Source: JAIBJN01 sp963784175 (lineage in GTDB: Bacteria; Actinomycetota; Thermoleophilia; Gaiellales; Gaiellaceae). Taken from it: a stretch of 64,000 bases of DNA. Every line of letters starts with the position of its first letter. Within the stretch, counting starts at the first letter, position 1. Positions 9,107 to 17,852 of the stretch are shown in pieces. The notes under the pieces were generated by a model that did no database searches, was not told where the DNA came from, and saw only the letters and a program-made list of their open reading frames with translations. The position numbers and the translations under genes are program-made. The stretch spans positions 1-64,000 of the forward strand of contig CAWAQJ010000015.1 of assembly GCA_963784175.1 (NCBI GenBank). Direction: 5' to 3'.

Positions 9107-9142
9107 GTTGAACCGGGCGGCCTTCGGGTCGGCCGGTTCAAC
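9107..9142 (+). promoter_or_regulatory. 5'-leader hairpin upstream of the P450 gene
   Basis: GTTGAACCGG and CCGGTTCAAC form a perfect 10-bp inverted repeat with a GC-rich inner part and a TTCG-containing tip. No T-run follows, so it is not a standard terminator. It begins within a few bases of the predicted transcription start and could protect the mRNA 5' end, act as an attenuator, or serve as a DNA operator. Confidence 0.45.
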
Positions 9143-9179
9143 ATTTAACGGGACGTTTCGCGGGGCGTAGCATTCGCCT

Positions 9180-10406
9180 ATGGCGACCCTGGCAGCCGAC
9201 CCGGAAGACCTGTTCGCGCCCGAGGTCATCGCCGACCCGTACTCGTACTTCGGGCACCTCCGCGAGACCGACCCGGTGCACTGGAACCCGCGCGCGGAGA
9301 TGTGGATCGTCACGCGCTACGAGGACCTCGTGTGGCTTGTGCGGCACCACGAGCTCTTCTCCTCGGCCGTGATCAAGACCGACCGGCGGCCGCCCCATCC
9401 ACCGATCGACGCCGAGGACGCGCCGCTCTTCGATCGGGTGAAGGAGTTCCGCTCCGACCAGCTCGTCGAGCACGACCGGCCGGCGCATCTCTCCATGCGA
9501 AGCGCCGTGCACGAGTACTTCACGCCGCTGGCGATGGAGAGCTGGCGTCCGTTCGTCCGCACGGCCGTGGCCGAGCTGCTGGACGAGGCCGCGCCCCAGG
9601 GGCGGATGGACGTGCTCGAGGCGCTCGCCGCGCCGCTGCCCGTCCGCGTGATTACGCAGATGATGGGCGTGCCCGAGGAGGACCGCGAGCACCTGCGCCA
9701 CCTCGCAGACCGGCTTCTCTACATCAACCGTGGCGAGCCGAACCGGATGCGGCTGCTGATGGAGGGGATCGAGGGGATGATCGAGTACGTCTCCCCCAAG
9801 GTCGACGGGCGCGCCGCGACGCCGAGCGACGACTTCATCTCGGTGCTCGCAGCCGCCGAGAAGGAGGGCGTCTTCACCCGCCACCAGGTGCTCGTCAACA
9901 CGGCGCTGCTCCTGTTTGCGGGCCACGAGACGACCATGAACCTGATCTGCAACGGCACGCTGGCGCTGATCCGGCACCCCGACCAGTGGGAACGGCTGCG
10001 CGCAGATCCCGCTGGTGCGGCACGGTCGACCACCGAGGAATGCCTCCGTTTCGACCCGCCCGTGAAGTCGACGCAGCGCATCGCCGCGCAGGACGTCGAG
10101 CGCCACGGCAGGACGATCCGCAAGGGCGACCGGATCCGCTGGATCATGGCCGCCGCCAACCGCGACCCCCGCGCGTTCGAGGAGCCCGACCGCTTCGACA
10201 TCGGACGGAAGCCGAACCCGCACGTCTCCTTCGGGGCGGGGATCCACTACTGCCTCGGCGCCTCGCTCGCCCGCATCGAGGGCCAGGAGGTCTTCCGGGC
10301 CCTGGCCGAGCGCTTCGGGTCGCTCCGGCTGGAGACCGAGGGGCTCGAGTACGCGCCGAGCATCCAGTTCCGCTCGCTGACCGCCCTGCCGGTGGGCTGG
10401 GACTGA
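9180..10406 (+). CDS. cytochrome P450 monooxygenase
   Basis: A soluble class I bacterial P450 of 408 residues. The I-helix oxygen-binding motif is A247-G-H-E-T-T252, the K-helix ExxR is in EECLRF (about residue 286), and the heme loop is FGAGIHYCLG with the thiolate ligand at Cys358. The next gene is its likely electron donor, a small ferredoxin overlapping the stop by one base; a reductase is not in the window. The substrate cannot be inferred. No clear ribosome site precedes ATG 9180, but the start fits the family N-terminus (LFAPEVIADPYSYFGHLRE). Confidence 0.93.
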   Translation: MATLAADPEDLFAPEVIADPYSYFGHLRETDPVHWNPRAEMWIVTRYEDLVWLVRHHELFSSAVIKTDRRPPHPPIDAEDAPLFDRVKEFRSDQLVEHDRPAHLSMRSAVHEYFTPLAMESWRPFVRTAVAELLDEAAPQGRMDVLEALAAPLPVRVITQMMGVPEEDREHLRHLADRLLYINRGEPNRMRLLMEGIEGMIEYVSPKVDGRAATPSDDFISVLAAAEKEGVFTRHQVLVNTALLLFAGHETTMNLICNGTLALIRHPDQWERLRADPAGAARSTTEECLRFDPPVKSTQRIAAQDVERHGRTIRKGDRIRWIMAAANRDPRAFEEPDRFDIGRKPNPHVSFGAGIHYCLGASLARIEGQEVFRALAERFGSLRLETEGLEYAPSIQFRSLTALPVGWD

Positions 10407-10630
10407 TGCCGCGCGAGCTACGCATCACGGTCGACCACGACCTCTGCATGGGGAACGGACAGTGCGTCTTCCTTACGCCCGAGGTCTTCCGCCACAACGC
10501 AAACCGCCAGTCCGAGGTGGTCGATCCGGCCGGGGCGCCGGAGGAGCGCGTGCTGCAGGCGGCGTCCTACTGCCCCACCGGCGCCATCGCCGTGGCGGAT
10601 GCCGCCACGGACGAGACCCTCTTCCCTTAG
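10406..10630 (+). CDS. [3Fe-4S] ferredoxin, P450 redox partner
   Basis: A 74-residue ferredoxin whose ATG overlaps the P450 stop (TGATG). The first cluster ligands are in CMGNGQC, a CxxxxxC spacing typical of 3Fe-4S ferredoxins that serve actinomycete P450s. The last ligand is in SYCPTGAI. The length matches the family. Translational coupling to the P450 supports a dedicated electron-transfer role. Confidence 0.92.
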   Translation: MPRELRITVDHDLCMGNGQCVFLTPEVFRHNANRQSEVVDPAGAPEERVLQAASYCPTGAIAVADAATDETLFP

Positions 10631-10637
10631 GAAGCCG

Positions 10638-10666
10638 GCAGGGCGCCGGACTGCCCGGCGCCCTGC
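10638..10666. terminator. bidirectional hairpin between convergent genes
   Basis: GCAGGGCGCCGG and CCGGCGCCCTGC form a perfect 12-bp stem with a 5-base loop (ACTGC). It lies between the ferredoxin stop (10630) and the convergent cupin stop (10680). No T-run flanks it, as is common in high-GC actinomycetes. Confidence 0.6.
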
Positions 10667-10679
10667 GCGGCGTGTCGTC

Positions 10680-11189
10680 CTACTGCGGGCAGCCCGGCCC
10701 CGGAGAGGGCTGGTCGATCCGAAGCGGTAGCGCCGGCGACTGCTTCGGGACGAGGTAGGTCGCGTAGATGATCAGCGTGTCCGTCCCCTCGTTGCGGGCG
10801 AGGTGCACCTCGTCGGGAGACGTGCTGAAGCCGCTCCCGGTGGCGTAGTTGATCTCGACCGTGCACTTGTTGGCGTGGTAGAGGCTGAGCGTTCCCTGGG
10901 CAACGACGTTCACGTTCTCGCCAGGGTGGTAATGCCAGCCGAACGTGGCACCCGGTTCCGCCACGATCTTCTGTACGACGATCTCGAACGCGCCCTTCGT
11001 CTTGATCCGCGCGCTGACGCCCGGGCTGAACTTCGTGAACAGGTTCAGCTGCCCCTGCGCGCTACCGCGGTAGGTCTCGGCCGTGACCCCCGAGGAAGGC
11101 GTCGCGATCGCCACGCCGACCGCGACGACGGCGATCAGAAGCGCCACGCCGAGTACGGCGAGGCGGGAATGCCGCAGCATCCTTCTCAT
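10680..11189 (-). CDS. membrane-anchored or secreted cupin-domain protein (169 aa)
   Basis: The start at ATG 11189 is preceded by GGAGG with an eight-base spacer. Residues 8-29 form a hydrophobic signal/anchor (LAVLGVALLIAVVAVGVAI). A single cupin follows, with a motif close to PG..FGWHYHPGEN (about residues 79-93) that could bind a metal through His and Glu, and a C-terminal half with the second set of strands. It probably sits on the outer face of the membrane. The function is unknown; the cupin fold covers many enzymes and binding proteins. Confidence 0.7.
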   Translation of the reverse strand: MRRMLRHSRLAVLGVALLIAVVAVGVAIATPSSGVTAETYRGSAQGQLNLFTKFSPGVSARIKTKGAFEIVVQKIVAEPGATFGWHYHPGENVNVVAQGTLSLYHANKCTVEINYATGSGFSTSPDEVHLARNEGTDTLIIYATYLVPKQSPALPLRIDQPSPGPGCPQ

Positions 11190-11257
11190 CTCTACTACCT
11201 CCGTCTAGTTGTCTCGCCCAGCTCCCCGTGATGAACTGGGATGTCCGGAGGTTTGCA

Positions 11258-13111
11258 ATGGGGCGTGTGAGCGAACGTGTGAGGAATCCGGCCGTGGACG
11301 TTGGCATGGACCTCAGGATTCACCTACTAGGGACGCCGACGGTCCAGCGAGGCGGAGTCCAGGTCGAGGCGCCGGCAGGCCGCAAGCACTGGGGCCTGCT
11401 CACGTACCTCGTGCGCACCGATGTTCCCTCGTCCCGCGAACGCCTCTCGGCCATGCTCTTCCCGGAGGCCGACGACCCGCTCGGAGCCCTCCGCTCGGCG
11501 CTCTTCGCGCTCCGTCGCCAACTCGGCCCTCACGCCGAGGTCGGCGGCAATCCTGTGCGGCTCGCGCTCGGGCCGGAGGCGTTCGTCGACGTCGAGATCC
11601 TGCGCACGGGCTCGTGGGTGGAAGCGGCCGCGCTGCCCGGCCTCGGGCACGAGCTCCTCGACGGCATGGCGTTTCGATCGAGTCCGAGCTTCGAAAACTG
11701 GCTCGAGAACGAGCGCCGTCACGTTGCCGGTACGACGGCCGCCGTGCTCCACGAGGCGGCGCTCGCCCTGCTCGCGCGCGGCGAAGCCGACACCGCGCGG
11801 AGCCATGCGGCTCATCTCGTGCGCCTGAATGCGTACGACGAGAACGCGCACGTGCTCCTCGTGCGCTGCCTGCGGGCCGTGGGCGACGCCGAGGCTGCGG
11901 AGCGCCAGGTGACCGCCTGCACGGAGCTCTTTCGCCGGGAGCTGGGGATCGAGCCGAGCCCGGCGCTCGCCTCGGCGGCGGCGGAGCCCCTCGCCTCAGT
12001 GGGCACGCGCGTCTCCGGGCCTGCGGCGGTGAACGTGCTCATCGAGACCGGCATGGCCGCCGTGGAGGCCGGCGCGCCCGAGGCGGGCGTCGCCCGCCTG
12101 CGCGGAGCGGTTGCCTCGGCGCGCCGTGAGGACGACCCCGAACTCCTCGCCAGGGCGCTCGTCGGGCTCGGCCGGGCGCTCGTCCACTCGTCCCGCGGCA
12201 CCGACGAGGAGGGCGCGGAGGCGCTTCACGAGGGCAGCGTCCTTGCCGAGCGCATGGGCGAGCGCCGGTTGGCCGCCACGGGCTGGCGGGAGGCCGCGTG
12301 GATCCAGTTCCTCCGCGCCGGCTACGACCGCGCGGAGGCCACCCTCGCCCGCGCGGCGGAGCTCGCGGACGGCGACGAGGAGGAGCTCGCCTGGATCGAG
12401 GTCATCCTCGGAACCTGTCGGAGCGACGTGGGTGACTACTCCAATGCGGCCCGGCTCCTGCTCTCGGCGACACTCCGGAGCGAGGGCCTCCAGAGCCCGG
12501 AGGCGCTCTGCTTCGCCTTGACGATGCACGCCAAGCTCCACGTGCTCCGAGAAGAGCTCGACGAGGCGGCCGTCCTCCTCGATCGGGCGCTGGAGCTCGT
12601 CGACGCCAGGGGCCTGAACTCGTTCCGCTCCTGGCCGGAGTCGCTCCGTGCGGAGATCGACCTCAGGCATGGCCACGTGGACGCGGCGGCCGACGCGTTC
12701 GAGCATGCGTTCGCGCTCGGCTGCGAGATCGGTGATCCCTGCTGGGAGAGCATCGCCACGCGCGGGCGAGGGCTGGTCGCCGTCGAGCGAGGGGACGTCG
12801 AGCGAGGGCTGGAGCTCCTGGTCGAAGCGCCCCGGCTCTGCCGGCGCCTGCCCGACACCTACCTCTGGATCGAGGCCTACGGGCTGGACGCGCTCTGCCA
12901 GACGGCCGTCGAGCACGGCGACGCATCGGCGAAGCGCTGGGTCGGCGAGCTCGAGGCGATCGCAGCGAGCCGCGGCCTACGCGACCTGCTCGTCCGGGCC
13001 ACGGTCCATCGGGCCCGGCTCGGCGAGCCCGCCGCCCTCGAGAACGCCCGCGCGCTCGCGGCGCAGGTCGACAACCCCGCTCTCGAAGACCTGATCGCAG
13101 CGGCCGTCTGA
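11258..13111 (+). CDS. SARP-like transcriptional regulator with BTAD domain and TPR-like C-terminus
   Basis: The N-terminal part (after MDLRIHLLGTPTVQRGG) is a winged-helix OmpR-like DNA-binding domain. The bacterial transcriptional activator domain (BTAD) follows at about residues 95-240, recognisable by RLNAYDENAHVLLVRCLRAVGD and the FRRELGIEPSPAL ending. The remaining ~370 residues are alanine-rich helical repeats of TPR type. No ATPase (NB-ARC) domain is present. I chose ATG 11258 because GGAGG lies six bases upstream; ATG 11306 is an alternative. It diverges from the cupin gene and may control it. Confidence 0.78.
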   Translation: MGRVSERVRNPAVDVGMDLRIHLLGTPTVQRGGVQVEAPAGRKHWGLLTYLVRTDVPSSRERLSAMLFPEADDPLGALRSALFALRRQLGPHAEVGGNPVRLALGPEAFVDVEILRTGSWVEAAALPGLGHELLDGMAFRSSPSFENWLENERRHVAGTTAAVLHEAALALLARGEADTARSHAAHLVRLNAYDENAHVLLVRCLRAVGDAEAAERQVTACTELFRRELGIEPSPALASAAAEPLASVGTRVSGPAAVNVLIETGMAAVEAGAPEAGVARLRGAVASARREDDPELLARALVGLGRALVHSSRGTDEEGAEALHEGSVLAERMGERRLAATGWREAAWIQFLRAGYDRAEATLARAAELADGDEEELAWIEVILGTCRSDVGDYSNAARLLLSATLRSEGLQSPEALCFALTMHAKLHVLREELDEAAVLLDRALELVDARGLNSFRSWPESLRAEIDLRHGHVDAAADAFEHAFALGCEIGDPCWESIATRGRGLVAVERGDVERGLELLVEAPRLCRRLPDTYLWIEAYGLDALCQTAVEHGDASAKRWVGELEAIAASRGLRDLLVRATVHRARLGEPAALENARALAAQVDNPALEDLIAAAV

Positions 13112-13149
13112 AGCACGAGCGCCGCGGGGGCCATCCGTACAATCGGCGC

Positions 13150-14406
13150 ATGACCGAGACGGCCTACGAGACCCTGCCCGAGATCGAGCCGGCCGAGCCG
13201 AAGGCAAGCGTCGGCACGGTCGTGATGAAGTTCGGGGGGACGTCCGTCGCCGACCCGGAGAAGATCCGCAGGGTCGCGGAGCGGCTCGTCGCCACCAAGA
13301 AGTCGGGGTCACGCGTCGTCGCGGTCGTCTCGGCGATGGGCTACCACACGGACGAGCTCCGGGCCCTCGCGCACGAGGTCTCGCCCCGGCCGGCCCCACG
13401 CGAGCTCGACATGCTCATCTCCGTCGGCGAGCGGATCTCGTGCGCGCTCGTGGCCATGGCGATCTCCGACCTCGGCACCAGCGCGATCTCACTCACGGGC
13501 TCGCAGGCCGGGATCGTCACCGACACCGCCCACGGGAAGGCGAAGATCATCGAGGTGAAGGCGCACCGCATCAACCACGCCCTCGACGAGGAGCGCATCG
13601 TGCTCGTCGCCGGCTTTCAGGGCGTCTCCACGGACTTCGAGGTGACGACGCTCGGGCGCGGCGCCTCCGACCTGACCGCAGTGGTGCTGGCGGCAGCACT
13701 CGGGGCCCAGGGATGTGAGATCTACACGGACGTCGACGGTGTCTTCACCGCCGACCCCCGCATCGTCCCGAATGCCCGCTTGCTGCACGCCGTGAGCTAC
13801 GAGGAGATGCTCGAGATGGCGGCCTCCGGCGCCAAGGTGCTTCAGCTACGCTCGGTCGAGTTCGCGCGCAACCACGGCGTGATGGTGCACGTCCGCTCGA
13901 CGTTCACCGATCAGCCGGGCACCTGGATCAGGGAGGAGGACGCACGGATGCTGGAGAAAGCGTTGATCTCGGGCGTCACGCACACGGTCGAAGAAGCCGT
14001 GTACGCCGTCGAGGGCGTCGGCCCGGCCGAGCTCTTCGAGGCGCTGGCGACGGCCGAGGTGAACGTCGACACGATCATCCAGATGGACTCCCGCATCGTC
14101 TTCTCCGCCCCCCTCGACGACCGGCCGCAGGCGGACGACGCGCTGAGCTCGCTCGGCGCCACGTACGTGCAGGAGGACGGGCTCGGCAAGGTGAGCGTCG
14201 TCGGGGCCGGGATGAAGAGCCATCCTGGGGTCGCAGCGCGCACGTTCGCAACGCTGCGCGAGCTGGGCGTTGCGCCCAAGTTCGTCGCCACCTCCCCGAT
14301 CAAGATCGCGTTCTACGTCCCCCACGACGATGTCGAGAAGACCGTGAAGGCTCTGCACGAGGCCTTCGACCTCGGCTCGCCCCAGGCGGAGCGCCAGCAT
14401 GCCTGA
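13150..14406 (+). CDS. lysC: aspartate kinase
   Basis: Catalyses ATP-dependent phosphorylation of aspartate, the first step to lysine, threonine, methionine and diaminopimelate. The kinase core starts with VMKFGGTSVAD (about residues 25-35) and includes SVGERIS, ITGSQAGI-like and GFQGV segments, followed by the LGRGASDLTAV loop (usually GRGGSD). The TDVDGVFTADPRIV motif is clear. Two ACT domains at the C-terminus (from about residue 275) suggest feedback control by end-product amino acids. The stop overlaps the start of asd by eight bases. Confidence 0.95.
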   Translation: MTETAYETLPEIEPAEPKASVGTVVMKFGGTSVADPEKIRRVAERLVATKKSGSRVVAVVSAMGYHTDELRALAHEVSPRPAPRELDMLISVGERISCALVAMAISDLGTSAISLTGSQAGIVTDTAHGKAKIIEVKAHRINHALDEERIVLVAGFQGVSTDFEVTTLGRGASDLTAVVLAAALGAQGCEIYTDVDGVFTADPRIVPNARLLHAVSYEEMLEMAASGAKVLQLRSVEFARNHGVMVHVRSTFTDQPGTWIREEDARMLEKALISGVTHTVEEAVYAVEGVGPAELFEALATAEVNVDTIIQMDSRIVFSAPLDDRPQADDALSSLGATYVQEDGLGKVSVVGAGMKSHPGVAARTFATLRELGVAPKFVATSPIKIAFYVPHDDVEKTVKALHEAFDLGSPQAERQHA

Positions 14407-15340
14407 CCTGCGCATCGGCGTCGTCGGCGCCACGGGCGCCGTGGGGACGGTGACCCTCGAGCTCCTCGCGGAGCGCGGCTTCGCCGACGTGCGCGCCTTC
14501 GCGTCGTCGCGCTCGGCCGGATCGAGCGTCCGCTTCGGTGACGGCGAACTGGTCGTCGAGGAGGCGACCCCGGAGGCGCTGGCGGTGGGCGACCTCGACC
14601 TCGTCTTCTTCTCGGTCGGGACCGAGGCGAGCCGCGAGCTCGTCCCCCACGCCGTCCGCGGCGGGGCCGTGGCGATCGACAAGTCCGACGCCTACCGGCT
14701 GCACGACGGGATCCCGCTCGTCGTGGCGGGCGTCAACGACCACGTCCTCAACGGCGACGAGATCGTCGCCAACCCGAACTGCTCGGCCATGCAGCTCACG
14801 TGCGCGCTCGCGCCGCTGCACGAGGCTGCCGGCCTCGAGCGCGTGCGCCTCGCGACCTATCAGTCGGCGTCGGGGGCAGGCGACGCCGGCATCCGGAAGC
14901 TGCAGGCGATCGCGCCCACCGAGGGCGACCTCTCGATGGACTGGGAGCTCGACGGCGAGGAGTTCAGCGAAGAGTGGAAGCTCCGTGCGGAGACGAGGAA
15001 GATCCTCGGCCTCCCCGACCTGCCGCTGCACGCGACGTGCGTGCGCGTCCCGATCCTCGTCGGCCACTCGCAGGCGGTCTGGGTGGAGACGCGAGAGCCG
15101 CTCTCGCCCGACGAGGCGCGGGAGGCGCTCGCAGCCTCCGAGCAGATCGAGCTCGCCGACCTGCCCACCCCCGGTCAGGCCGCGGGCGGCGACAAGGTGC
15201 TCGTCGGCCGGATCCGGCAGGACACCGCGGGCGAGGGCCTGGCGCTCTGGGTCGTCAACGACAACCTGCGCAAGGGCGCGGCGCTCAACGCCGTGCAGAT
15301 CGCCGAGCTACTGCTGGCCCGGCGACTACTGGCCGCGTAG
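14399..15340 (+). CDS. asd: aspartate-semialdehyde dehydrogenase
   Basis: Reduces aspartyl phosphate to the semialdehyde with NADPH. The N-terminal Rossmann motif is VVGATGAVG. The catalytic cysteine lies in NPNCSAMQL (about residue 125), the substrate region in YQSASGAGDAGI, and the catalytic histidine in RVPILVGHSQAV. At 313 residues it is slightly shorter than the usual 335-350. It is translationally coupled to lysC. Confidence 0.95.
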   Translation: MPDLRIGVVGATGAVGTVTLELLAERGFADVRAFASSRSAGSSVRFGDGELVVEEATPEALAVGDLDLVFFSVGTEASRELVPHAVRGGAVAIDKSDAYRLHDGIPLVVAGVNDHVLNGDEIVANPNCSAMQLTCALAPLHEAAGLERVRLATYQSASGAGDAGIRKLQAIAPTEGDLSMDWELDGEEFSEEWKLRAETRKILGLPDLPLHATCVRVPILVGHSQAVWVETREPLSPDEAREALAASEQIELADLPTPGQAAGGDKVLVGRIRQDTAGEGLALWVVNDNLRKGAALNAVQIAELLLARRLLAA

Positions 15341-15781
15341 GCGCTGCCGGAGCCCGACGGCCGCGAGGCCGGTGAGCGCAATCGCCGCGCCGAGCTCCGC
15401 GAGCCACCAGTTGCCGAGGTGGTGCTCGGCGGCGCGACAGTTGACGGCGAGCGGGATCAGAAGCAGGCCGGCCAGGGTCGCTCCGGCAAACCCCATCCTC
15501 CCGAAGATCGCACCGGTGCAGGCGGCGCCGAGCAGGAGGCCGATCATCACCAGCTCGACCGCGATGGCCCACGTCGCCCAGGTCATACCAGGCTCGGGAG
15601 GCGGCGCGAAGCTGGTGGCGACGAAGAAGGCGATCCATCCGGCTCCGACCAGCCCGCCGGGGACGAGCGGCAGTCTCCGCCGCCTCGCAGGCGTCGGGTC
15701 CGGCTCATCCGCCGCGGGGGCAGCCCACAACTCCTCCAGCGCTTGGATCTCGTCGATGCGGTCCCGGGTCGTCGTCGGCAT
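15326..15781 (-). CDS. hypothetical four-helix membrane protein (151 aa)
   Basis: A soluble, Asp/Pro-rich N-terminus of about 45 residues precedes four predicted membrane helices (near LVGAGWIAFFVATSF, WAIAVELVMIGLLLGAA, GATLAGLLLIPLAV and LGAAIALTGLAAVGL). No family is recognised. It converges on asd with a 15-base overlap of the two 3' ends. Confidence 0.6.
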   Translation of the reverse strand: MPTTTRDRIDEIQALEELWAAPAADEPDPTPARRRRLPLVPGGLVGAGWIAFFVATSFAPPPEPGMTWATWAIAVELVMIGLLLGAACTGAIFGRMGFAGATLAGLLLIPLAVNCRAAEHHLGNWWLAELGAAIALTGLAAVGLRQRLRGQ

Positions 15782-15815
15782 CGCCGCCTCCTTCAGATCG
15801 CCTACGGCCAGGGTA

Positions 15816-17153
15816 CTACGTGAGCGCCCGTCCCCGCGTCTCCGGTCCGAGGAGGGTCACAAAGGCGCCCCCGGCCATCACGAGAGCGACGAACGTCAGC
15901 GACCAGGTCGTCTCGCCGGTGGCGTCGATGAGCGCTCCGAAGAGGTAGGGGCCACCGATTGCCGCCCCTTTCCCCACTCCCTCCGCCAGGCCGAACGCGG
16001 TGCTTCGCAGCCGGGTCGGAAAGAGCTCGGACGTGTAGGGGTACACGGCTCCCCAGGCTCCCAGGTTGAAGAACCCGACGAAGAAGAGGGCGGCGACGTA
16101 CTGCGGCGTGGACTCGGAGACGGCGAAGGCAAACACGGACAGGCCGCCGAGAAGCAGAAAGAGCGCGAGTGTGGGCTTCCGGCCGATTCTCTCCACGAGC
16201 CAGATGGCCGCGGCATAGCCCGGGAACTGCGAGAGGGCGGAGAGCGCCAGCAGCAGGTACACGTCGATCGAGAACCGCGCCTCGTCCTGAAGAACGAACG
16301 GGAGCCAGAGGAAGAGCCCGTAGTAGGAGATGTTGAGCGCGATCCAAACGAGCAGGATGATCGCCGTGCGCGAGCGGAGTCGGGGAGCGACGAGCTCGAC
16401 CATCGACGAGCTCGGCTCGGGCTCCGAGACCAGGGCCTGCGCGTCGACCGGCCTGCCCGTGATCTGCTCGAGGACGGCGCCCGCCTCCGCGCCGCGCCCC
16501 TTCCGCGCAAGGAAGTACGGGCTCTCAGGCAGCGAGACGCGTGCGACGAACGCGAGGAAGGCGGGGAACGAGGCGGCCAGGAAGAGCCATCGCCACGCCC
16601 AGTCGCCACCAACCTGCTCGAGGAAGAACCAGGAGAGCCCGGTGGCGAGCAGGAGCCCGACCGGCCAGAAGAGATCGAGTACGACGAGGAAGCGGCCTCG
16701 CTTCTGCGGGGGCAGGTACTCGGCCAGCATTGCCGGGTCGACGACGAGCATCGCGCCGAGGCCGATGCCGGCCAGGAAGCGGAAGGCCGACAGCGACCCG
16801 GGGCCCCACGCGAACGCGGTGAGCGCCGTGAAGACGGCGTACCAGAGGATCGCGGTCTGGAAGATGCGCCGCCGCCCGACCCGGTCCGCGGTGGGGCCGA
16901 AAACAAGGCTCCCGAGCAGCGACCCGCCGAGCGCGGAGGCGGCAATCCAGCCCGCATAGCTGCCGGACAGCCCCCAGATGGAGGTGAAGAGGGGGACGGT
17001 GAACCCGACGAGCAGGATCTCCATCGCCACGAACGTCCAGGCGGCGCCCGTGACGAGGACGGCCTTGCGGTGGAAGCGGGTGAAGCCCCCCGCTCGGAGC
17101 ACGTCTTCCACGCCCACGCTTCGCACAGGGCGCACGTCTTCGACTACTGCCAT
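15816..17153 (-). CDS. MFS transporter (sugar-porter/AAHS-like)
   Basis: A 12-helix major facilitator transporter of 445 residues. The loop 2-3 signature is GPTADRVGRRRIFQ (about residue 85-98), and a second copy after helix 8 reads VERIGRKPTLALF. The PLPESPYFLARKGR-like segment after helix 6 resembles the PESPRWL motif of sugar and aromatic-acid porters. The substrate is not predictable. The start at ATG 17153 is preceded by a GGAACGGGACGGG purine tract. Confidence 0.88.
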   Translation of the reverse strand: MAVVEDVRPVRSVGVEDVLRAGGFTRFHRKAVLVTGAAWTFVAMEILLVGFTVPLFTSIWGLSGSYAGWIAASALGGSLLGSLVFGPTADRVGRRRIFQTAILWYAVFTALTAFAWGPGSLSAFRFLAGIGLGAMLVVDPAMLAEYLPPQKRGRFLVVLDLFWPVGLLLATGLSWFFLEQVGGDWAWRWLFLAASFPAFLAFVARVSLPESPYFLARKGRGAEAGAVLEQITGRPVDAQALVSEPEPSSSMVELVAPRLRSRTAIILLVWIALNISYYGLFLWLPFVLQDEARFSIDVYLLLALSALSQFPGYAAAIWLVERIGRKPTLALFLLLGGLSVFAFAVSESTPQYVAALFFVGFFNLGAWGAVYPYTSELFPTRLRSTAFGLAEGVGKGAAIGGPYLFGALIDATGETTWSLTFVALVMAGGAFVTLLGPETRGRALT

Positions 17154-17221
17154 CCCGTCCCGTTCCTAGTTTGTGCCTATTAGGCGAAAACCTACGGAGA
17201 CAAGCCTACCACGGTCAGCGG

Positions 17222-17839
17222 CTACGGCCGCTGGGGCACCGGCGCGGGCGCGAAGGCCTCCTTCACCTTCCGCCAAGCGCGCGCGGTCGGCCCGTCCTCG
17301 ATCGGCTGCAGGCCGGCGAGCTCGAGCCGCGCCAGGCAGACGTCACCCTCCCAGCGGACGGCCACGAAGCCGAAGTCGGCGAGGAAGTCGGAGGGGAAAA
17401 CCGTGCGGTGGACGAGGAACCGCTCGTAGCTCGACTCGCCCTCGGGGTAGCGGTAGCCGAAGGTCTCGATCGCTTTCACGCCCTTGTCCCGCGCCTCGCC
17501 GATCGCGGCCAGAAAGAGGCTCTGGAGCACCCACGGCGCGGTCAGGTCGATCAGGTACGCGCACGTGACGAGCACCGAGTCCGCCGTCGGCGGCCCCGCC
17601 GGAAGCTCGTACGAGCGCGGGAACTGCCCGGACGGGCCGTACTGGACGAAGCCGAGGAGCCGGTCGCCCTCGCCGTGGTAGAGCGTTCCCCACGCGCCCC
17701 AGTCGTCCTCCACGCGCTCGGCCCAGCGGTCCTTGGCCACCGACCGCCCGCCCTTCGACTGCCAGAACACGCAGTCGACACACACGGCGGGCGCGCCTGC
17801 GAGCGACGCCTTGGTCACAGGCTCGAGGCGGTATGCCAT
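17222..17839 (-). CDS. GNAT-like N-acetyltransferase (205 aa)
   Basis: An actinomycete GNAT relative with an N-terminal cysteine pair in CVDCVFW (about residues 20-26) and a WGTLYHGEGDRLLGFVQYGP strand pair. The acetyl-CoA region is less typical (DLTAPWVLQSLFLAAIGEARDKG), so a non-acetyl role is possible. It starts 13 bases after the phosphoesterase stop, so the two are probably co-transcribed. Confidence 0.65.
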   Translation of the reverse strand: MAYRLEPVTKASLAGAPAVCVDCVFWQSKGGRSVAKDRWAERVEDDWGAWGTLYHGEGDRLLGFVQYGPSGQFPRSYELPAGPPTADSVLVTCAYLIDLTAPWVLQSLFLAAIGEARDKGVKAIETFGYRYPEGESSYERFLVHRTVFPSDFLADFGFVAVRWEGDVCLARLELAGLQPIEDGPTARAWRKVKEAFAPAPVPQRP

Positions 17840-17852
17840 CCCGGCCGCGAGT

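Noticed and set aside
14538..17183. Long plus-strand frame over asd and the MFS gene
   Set aside because: Composition (Arg, Ser, Pro) and lack of any domain show it is a frame shadow of real genes on both strands.
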